Assembly: GCA_949070545.1 (NCBI GenBank)
Contig: CARTQV010000031.1
Span: 1-8,904 of the forward strand
Origin: an uncultured Candidatus Saccharibacteria bacterium
GTDB lineage: Bacteria > Patescibacteriota > Saccharimonadia > Saccharimonadales > Saccharimonadaceae
Length of the DNA: 8,904 nt
Reading direction: 5' to 3'
Within the stretch, counting starts at the first letter, position 1; the number at the start of each line of letters is the position of its first letter. A program made the translations under genes and the position numbers. Under the pieces are notes generated by a model, which was not told the origin of the DNA, did not search any database, and saw nothing but the letters and a program-made list of their open reading frames with translations. Shown in pieces: positions 5,326 to 8,904 of the stretch.

Positions 5326-5334
5326 ATTATATCA
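5326..5334 (-). promoter_or_regulatory. Leaderless promoter of the nucleotidase-rnhA operon
   Basis: The extended -10 TGATATAAT (box 5331-5326) is followed by six bases (AGTTCC) and then ATG, predicting transcription from the A of the start codon. No good -35 and no ribosome binding site are seen. It is identical in design to the promoter at 2600-2605. Confidence 0.6.
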
Positions 5335-5371
5335 TGGGGCACCAAGCTATATTATTTTACAATATCTCTCC

Positions 5372-5415
5372 CCTCCTCCTACTATAGACACTAACTAGCT
5401 AGGCAGCGGAGGGAG
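5372..5415 (-). repeat. Conserved 44-bp cassette tail, copy 2
   Basis: It is identical to the tails at 1780-1823 and 5959-6002. It holds the codons for SLRCLAS, the stop (5393-5391) and about 21 bp of non-coding sequence. Beyond it, copies 1 and 2 share a further GGAG before their flanks become unrelated. Confidence 0.85.
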
Positions 5416-5588
5416 CGACCATCGTAACGCTGGTTGCCACTGGAGGGATTGACTTTGTCGTTGTCAAAATTGAGAAAATAAGCATAGTTAGCTCCATCAG
5501 AATAGCGCGCTGATGACCAATAGAGCCCGTGTTGGCCCGATAATCCTAAAGGATTGCTGATGCTATAAGCAATCCTCCCGCTGCGCAC
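5391..5588 (-). CDS. FISUMP-type C-terminal domain cassette 2, probably silent
   Basis: The 65-residue frame starts at VRSGRI and contains GLYWSSARYSDGANYAYFLN, VNPSSGNQRYDG and SLRCLAS. This is the most canonical FISUMP C-terminus of the three (G-x-YWSS, AYF-x-F, VNPS, R-x-x-G, SLRC). No signal peptide, N-terminal domain part, promoter or ribosome binding site is visible, and the GTG at 5588 is only a nominal start. Its leader is nearly that of cassette 1 (end of the 107-bp palindrome, ATGACTG, A-run, TACTC, TGTGCGCAGCGGG), but the A-run has 5 instead of 7 bases. The ATG in the palindrome arm is therefore out of frame here and meets TAG after 14 codons. This argues that the frame from VRSG onward is what matters, as donor sequence for a gene elsewhere. 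Confidence 0.55.
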   Translation of the reverse strand: MRSGRIAYSISNPLGLSGQHGLYWSSARYSDGANYAYFLNFDNDKVNPSSGNQRYDGRSLRCLAS

Positions 5589-5602
5589 AGGAGTATTTTT
5601 CA

Positions 5603-5709
5603 GTCATATATTAATTTCTTGGAGGATCCGGAGGCTCGGCCGAGGACGAGCGGCGCGACCCTGCAACGGCAGGCGTCGCGAACGCGCCTCCAAGAAATTA
5701 ATAAATGAC
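5603..5709 (-). repeat. 107-bp GC-rich palindromic element, copy B
   Basis: This is the inverted counterpart of 1487-1593, with the same length and 4 mismatches. The 23-bp arms (5603-5625 and 5687-5709) have one mismatch between them. Relative to copy A both arms changed at the same paired position (C:G to T:A), which keeps the stem. The core orientation shows that cassette 2 occupies the same side as cassette 1 does in copy A. Cassette 3 lies beyond the other side. Confidence 0.85.
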
Positions 5710-5784
5710 TAGGAAAACCTTTAGCGTGCAGTTGTAAGACATTTGCATTACATTATTACAACCGCAATGCAAAACCAACTACTT
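5710..5784. repeat. Flank of palindromic module B with TTTGCATT inverted repeat
   Basis: This spacer between the palindrome and cassette 3 carries TTTGCATT (5742-5749) against AATGCAAA (5766-5773). Starting at AGGAAAAC (5711) it parallels the minus strand of 1420-1486, sharing GTAAGACATTTGCAT. Similarity ends near cassette 3, which has no counterpart in region A. Confidence 0.5.
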
Positions 5785-5785
5785 T

Positions 5786-5983
5786 GTGCGCAGCGGGAGA
5801 CTATATACATTTAATGTTGAGCCAATAACTGATCCTGGGGTAGATAGTAATTATTCGTCATCTACTTCTAGTGATGTCTCTTTCGGATTCTATGGGCTTG
5901 ATTTTGGAGATAGCAATGTTAACCCGTCTAATGGCTATGGGCACCGCCACAGCGGCCTCTCCCTCCGCTGCCTAGCTAGTTAG
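5786..5983 (+). CDS. FISUMP-type C-terminal domain cassette 3, probably silent and degenerate
   Basis: The 65-residue frame starts VRSGRLYTF and ends VNPSNGYGHRHSG, LSLRCLAS. It aligns without gaps to cassette 2, but the hallmark YWSS has become YSSS (TCG for TGG), the upstream Gly is lost and AYY is replaced by FYG, so it is the most diverged of the three. It lacks a promoter, ribosome binding site, signal peptide and the domain's N-terminal part; GTG 5786 is nominal. It starts with TGTGCGCAGCGGG and ends with the shared 44-bp tail, but its upstream flank differs from the ATGACTGAAA leader of cassettes 1 and 2. It points away from cassette 2, towards the clp operon, whose last gene is convergent with it. 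Confidence 0.5.
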   Translation: MRSGRLYTFNVEPITDPGVDSNYSSSTSSDVSFGFYGLDFGDSNVNPSNGYGHRHSGLSLRCLAS

Positions 5984-6002
5984 TGTCTATAGTAGGAGGA
6001 GG
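5959..6002 (+). repeat. Conserved 44-bp cassette tail, copy 3
   Basis: The third identical copy of the cassette tail encodes SLRCLAS plus stop and continues through TGTCTATAGTAGGAGGAGG. Beyond it the sequence differs from copies 1 and 2. A 10-bp palindrome, GCGCTAGCGC (6009-6018), sits between this tail and the clpP stop. Confidence 0.85.
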
Positions 6003-6025
6003 AGACAAGCGCTAGCGCCTCTTCC

Positions 6026-6610
6026 CTATTTCTCAATCACCTCGTCCACAATCCCATATGCTTTCGCCTCCTCAGCGCCCATCCAATTATCGCGGTCCAT
6101 ATCTTTCTCAACTTGTTTTATACTCTTACCTGTTCGCTCCGCAAAAATCTCCGCCAATTTCTTTTTTAGGAATAGCCCCTCTTTCAGCGCAATTTCTTGA
6201 TCAGTAATCTTTCCCTCTGTCCCCGAACTCGGTTGATGAATCATCACCCTAGCATTCGGCAATACATAGCGCTTTCCTTTCGCTCCGCACGCTAGCAGCA
6301 TGGCTCCCATGGATGCCTGCAACCCAATCCCAATCGTCTGAACATCTGGTTCAATATAATTCATTGTGTCGATAATTGCCAACCCGTCATACACACTACC
6401 GCCTGGCGAATTAATATATAATTTAATATCTCGCTTCGGATCCTCACTTGCAAGAAATAACAACTGAGCCACCACTAAGTTCGCCGTCTCCGGTGTTACT
6501 TGGTCTCCTAAGAACACTACCCGTTCTTTCAACAGCCGTGAATAAATATCAAATGCTCGCTCCCCCCGGTTCGTTTCCTCGACCACTGTCGGTACCAGAT
6601 AATTTTTCAT
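6026..6610 (-). CDS. clpP: ATP-dependent Clp protease proteolytic subunit
   Basis: ClpP is the barrel-shaped serine peptidase that degrades proteins unfolded by a Clp ATPase. The 194-residue protein begins MKNYLVPTVVEETNRGERAFDIYSRLLKER, the standard mature-type N-terminus. The catalytic triad is S100 in GLQASMGA, H125 in VMIHQPSSG and D174 in MDRDNWMGAEEA; INSPGGSVYDGLAI carries the oxyanion-hole glycines. The start at 6610 is preferred because of its position in the family alignment and the AAGGAG ribosome binding site. An in-frame ATG at 6646 adds 12 residues with a weaker site and is the alternative. It is the last gene of the clpC - HExxH protein - clpP unit, so ATPase and peptidase are probably made together. 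Confidence 0.95.
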   Translation of the reverse strand: MKNYLVPTVVEETNRGERAFDIYSRLLKERVVFLGDQVTPETANLVVAQLLFLASEDPKRDIKLYINSPGGSVYDGLAIIDTMNYIEPDVQTIGIGLQASMGAMLLACGAKGKRYVLPNARVMIHQPSSGTEGKITDQEIALKEGLFLKKKLAEIFAERTGKSIKQVEKDMDRDNWMGAEEAKAYGIVDEVIEK

Positions 6611-6647
6611 TTTTTCTCCTTCCTTATTTTCAATCATTCTTTCCATA

Positions 6648-7637
6648 TTATTCTCCCAAAACTTCCATTTCTTTCATCCGCGAGTCCATCGCATCGTTTA
6701 ACTCTCCAAGCACCATCTGCCGCGTCTGATAGTCCTCAATTCTTTCATTGTTTTTCGTAATCTTTTCGTTCAGCTTCTCCCTCACCCCGTCTAGTATCTC
6801 TTTTTCCGCTAGCAACTCACTTCGTTGCCCCTCGAACGCACTCTGACTCGTAAAGCACCCCGCTTGTTCAGCACAAATATTAAACCTCTCAATCCTCGCG
6901 TCCAGCGCCGCCACTGCTCCGAGATAACTCGTTCGCTCCGCTTCAATTTCCTGCCGCACTCTCTCAATTTCTGCCGCCAGTTGCTCCAATTCCAACTTCA
7001 ACTCCAAAAACGGCGCTTCGTAGTCATCATACCATTGCACAATCTTCCTACGATTATTGAAATACCTCGCATAATATTCCTCGAGTTCCTCTGGTAGCTC
7101 TCCGAGCTTCGTCCCTGCTCGCGTCCACATCTCCTCCGTCCGTTCCGTTTCCGCATAAGCTTCCAGTTCCTCGTCAAACCACGCTCTTTTTTCTTCATAC
7201 AGCTCATCTAGTAGTCCCGCCACTTTCACCCGCTCACCTTCGCTCAATCTCTCCCACGCCGCATGCAAAATCTCATGTGCCGCTGTTACTTTATTTGCCA
7301 TCTTAAGCTTCTCGTCAGTAATCTCATAAACATAAATCCGCCCGCCCGTATAACACCCTAAAAGCGACACGTCTTTATTGTTCGTCGTGCAATGCGTATT
7401 GAAGCTTTCCTTATTTTCCAAACTCGGCCTCGTCGCCGCAAATAGCCTCCTCCCCTCGCTCGTCAACTCTAGCTCATCCCGAATCTCCGCCATTCCTATC
7501 TCCGGCTCATACCCCATCCCCGCCAACACATCCTGTATCGCTGGCGTTCTCAAGGCAATCACTCCCGCCGCCACCACTGCCAGAATCACAATCAATCCCG
7601 TCGTCTGCCAAAACGGCTTTTTGTAGGCTTTATTCAT
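6648..7637 (-). CDS. Membrane-anchored HExxH putative zinc metallopeptidase with coiled coil
   Basis: This 329-residue protein has an N-terminal basic segment (MNKAYKKPFW) and one membrane helix (residues 12-29), so the bulk is probably extracytoplasmic. A middle domain contains LTSEGRRLFAATRPSL, two cysteines (C83, C95) that could form a disulfide, GGRIYVYEI, and TAAHEILHAAWERLS with the zinc-binding HExxH at 121-125. A third metal ligand is probably a Glu in the acidic helix around 165-187 (ELPEELEEYYARYFNNR), but this is not certain. Residues about 205-320 are heptad-rich coiled coil, with a second Cys pair (C255, C261). I associate this layout with conserved, uncharacterised proteins of Saccharibacteria and relatives. 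Its ATG overlaps the clpC stop by 8 bases (ATGAATAA), so it is translationally coupled. A role in envelope proteolysis is inferred. Confidence 0.7.
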   Translation of the reverse strand: MNKAYKKPFWQTTGLIVILAVVAAGVIALRTPAIQDVLAGMGYEPEIGMAEIRDELELTSEGRRLFAATRPSLENKESFNTHCTTNNKDVSLLGCYTGGRIYVYEITDEKLKMANKVTAAHEILHAAWERLSEGERVKVAGLLDELYEEKRAWFDEELEAYAETERTEEMWTRAGTKLGELPEELEEYYARYFNNRRKIVQWYDDYEAPFLELKLELEQLAAEIERVRQEIEAERTSYLGAVAALDARIERFNICAEQAGCFTSQSAFEGQRSELLAEKEILDGVREKLNEKITKNNERIEDYQTRQMVLGELNDAMDSRMKEMEVLGE

Positions 7638-8904
7638 GCACCACCTTCAGCTTAATCTCTTTGTCTTTCCCGAGTTCCAGCATGACAATGTCCCCCGCTT
7701 CAAGTTCACCTGCGATAATCTTCTCTGCAATTAAGGTCTCAATCCTATCCTCCATCACTCTTCGCAGCGGTCGCGCACCATTTTTCGGATCATAGCCTTC
7801 CTCAATCAACATCGCCTTCACTTCCGGCGTTACACGTACACCCAACTTTTGCGTCGCCAAACGTTTTTTCAATTCTTCGAGCAAATTGTCAAAAATCCGT
7901 TCCACATTTTCATGCGTAAGCGGTCGGAACACCAAAACCGCATCCAGCCGATTGATTAACTCTGGTCTCATAACTTTTTTCAACGCTCGCATTGCAGTTT
8001 CTTTGCTTGCTTCATATTCCGCATTCAGCTCCCGCTTCTCTTTCGCGCCTTTTGCTGTGAAGCCCATCTCACTTTCACGATACATCTCATCTGCACCAAG
8101 GTTCGAAGTCAAAATCACAATCGTGTTGTTGAACTTCACTTTATTCCCTTGTCCATCCGTCAGTACTCCATCTTCGAGTATTTGCAATAACATATTAAAC
8201 ACGTCCGGATGTGCCTTCTCGATCTCGTCAAACAACACTACCGCATAGGGCTTGCGTCGTACCGCCTCAGTCAACTTTCCACCGTCCTCATATCCGACAT
8301 ACCCCGCTGGAGCCCCCACCAATCGCGAAACATTATGTTTCTCACCAAACTCACTCATATCAATTTTAATCAAGGCGTTTTCGCCTCCGAACACTTCCCT
8401 TGCAATTACTCGTGCCAGTTCAGTCTTCCCAACTCCTGTCGGCCCCATGAATAGGAACGAGCCAATCGGTCGTCGCGCATCCGTAATCCCACTCCGTCCT
8501 CGTCGCACTGCTTTCGCAACAGCCTTAATCGCCTCGTCCTGCCCCACCACCGACTTCCGAAGATGACCCTCAAGATCTTGCAACATCACGAGTTCCGAAC
8601 CGTGCACTTTTGAAACTGGAATCCCCGTCTTCAAACTAATCGCCAGTGCAAGATCTGTCTCCATCAAAACTGGATTTTTCTCACCCTTATCTTTCTTTAG
8701 TTCTTTTATCTTTTTCTTCAGTTTTTCCGCCTCACTTTTGCAAAGCGCCGCCGCCTCGAAATCCTCTTTCTCCGCCATTTCCGCCATTTTATCTTCAGCA
8801 TCTTTCAGCTGCACTTTGAGCTTTTTGTATTCGCTCCCACCCTTCTTGTCCGCCGCAACTTTCGCAATCGCCGCCGCATCGACAATCACGTCAATCACCT
8901 AGTC
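7630..8904 (-). CDS. clpC: ClpC-type ATPase, C-terminal half; in-frame TAG near the window edge
   Basis: ClpC is an AAA+ unfoldase that feeds substrates to ClpP. The visible ~422 residues start inside the conserved PDKAID-type motif (VIDVIVDAAA), then a UVR-like helical segment (DAEDKMAEMAEKEDFEAAAL, as in ClpC), then the whole second ATPase domain: VVGQDEAI, Walker A GPTGVGKT (152-159), pore loop GYVG (199-202), Walker B VVLFDEIE (220-227), sensor 1 TSNLG (264-268), arginine finger in RPELINRLD, sensor 2 GARPLRR (374-380). MGF at 278-280 matches the position of the IGF/LGF ClpP-docking tripeptide. The codon before V1 is TAG (8901-8899), preceded by GAC (Asp). The family has Asp-Lys there, so AAG to TAG would be a nonsense change. 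The N-terminal half lies outside the window. Otherwise intact and in operon with clpP. Confidence 0.85.

Noticed and set aside
1487..5709. CRISPR-like array
   Set aside because: The repeats are too few, too long and of mixed orientation, with genes rather than uniform spacers between them.
1609..6002. Diversity-generating retroelement variable regions
   Set aside because: The lectin-like fold fits, but the differences between cassettes are not restricted to adenines, and no reverse transcriptase, template repeat or accessory gene is visible in the window.
5372..6002. Classical shufflon with an Rci-type recombinase
   Set aside because: Inverted C-terminal segments are reminiscent of one, but there is no upstream constant gene segment, no recombinase gene, and the cassettes are kilobases apart with housekeeping genes between.
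6009..6018. GCGCTAGCGC palindrome after the clpP stop as a terminator
   Set aside because: No T-rich tail follows on the minus strand, and a 10-bp palindrome leaves no loop; noted only in the tail entry.

Overview
This window looks like a chromosomal piece of a reduced-genome Candidate Phyla Radiation bacterium, most likely a Candidatus Saccharibacteria (TM7) member. The reasons are the standard genetic code, very short intergenic gaps, a membrane-anchored HExxH protein of a type I associate with that lineage, and several domain fragments of the Fibrobacter-type FISUMP family, which is expanded there. The placement rests on recalled family patterns, not on a database search.

Layout from left to right. 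A membrane-anchored protein runs off the left edge (minus strand), divergent from a KwaB-like DUF4868 gene; each has a clear promoter in the shared 176-base gap. Then comes accessory region A (1385-2023): a 107-bp GC-rich palindromic element, a promoterless cassette encoding only the last ~64 residues of a FISUMP-type surface domain, and a 184-bp near-perfect inverted repeat resembling a miniature transposon. Next are core genes: a CYTH-domain protein (minus), upp for pyrimidine salvage (minus, own promoter and terminator), a secreted FIVAR/Thr-Pro-rich wall protein (plus), and a translationally coupled pair of a HAD 5'-nucleotidase and RNase HI (minus). Accessory region B (5320-6025) is an inverted relative of region A: the same 107-bp palindrome (4 mismatches) with one FISUMP cassette on each side, pointing outward. 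The right end is a minus-strand operon, clpC (C-terminal half) - membrane HExxH protein - clpP.

The most notable content is the three FISUMP C-terminal cassettes (1610-1804 plus, 5391-5588 minus, 5786-5983 plus). Their interiors have diverged strongly, but they start with the same 13 bp and end with the same 44 bp, including about 21 bp beyond the stop codon. None has a promoter, a signal peptide or the N-terminal part of the domain. This is the pattern expected of a silent-cassette library for a variable surface protein expressed elsewhere in the genome. No recombinase or reverse transcriptase gene is present in the window, so the mechanism is open.

Two other points stand out. Two genes carry the identical arrangement TGATATAAT, six bases, ATG, which predicts leaderless mRNAs starting exactly at the start codon. 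At the far right edge the clpC frame meets an in-frame TAG where the family has the Lys of its conserved PDK-AID motif.
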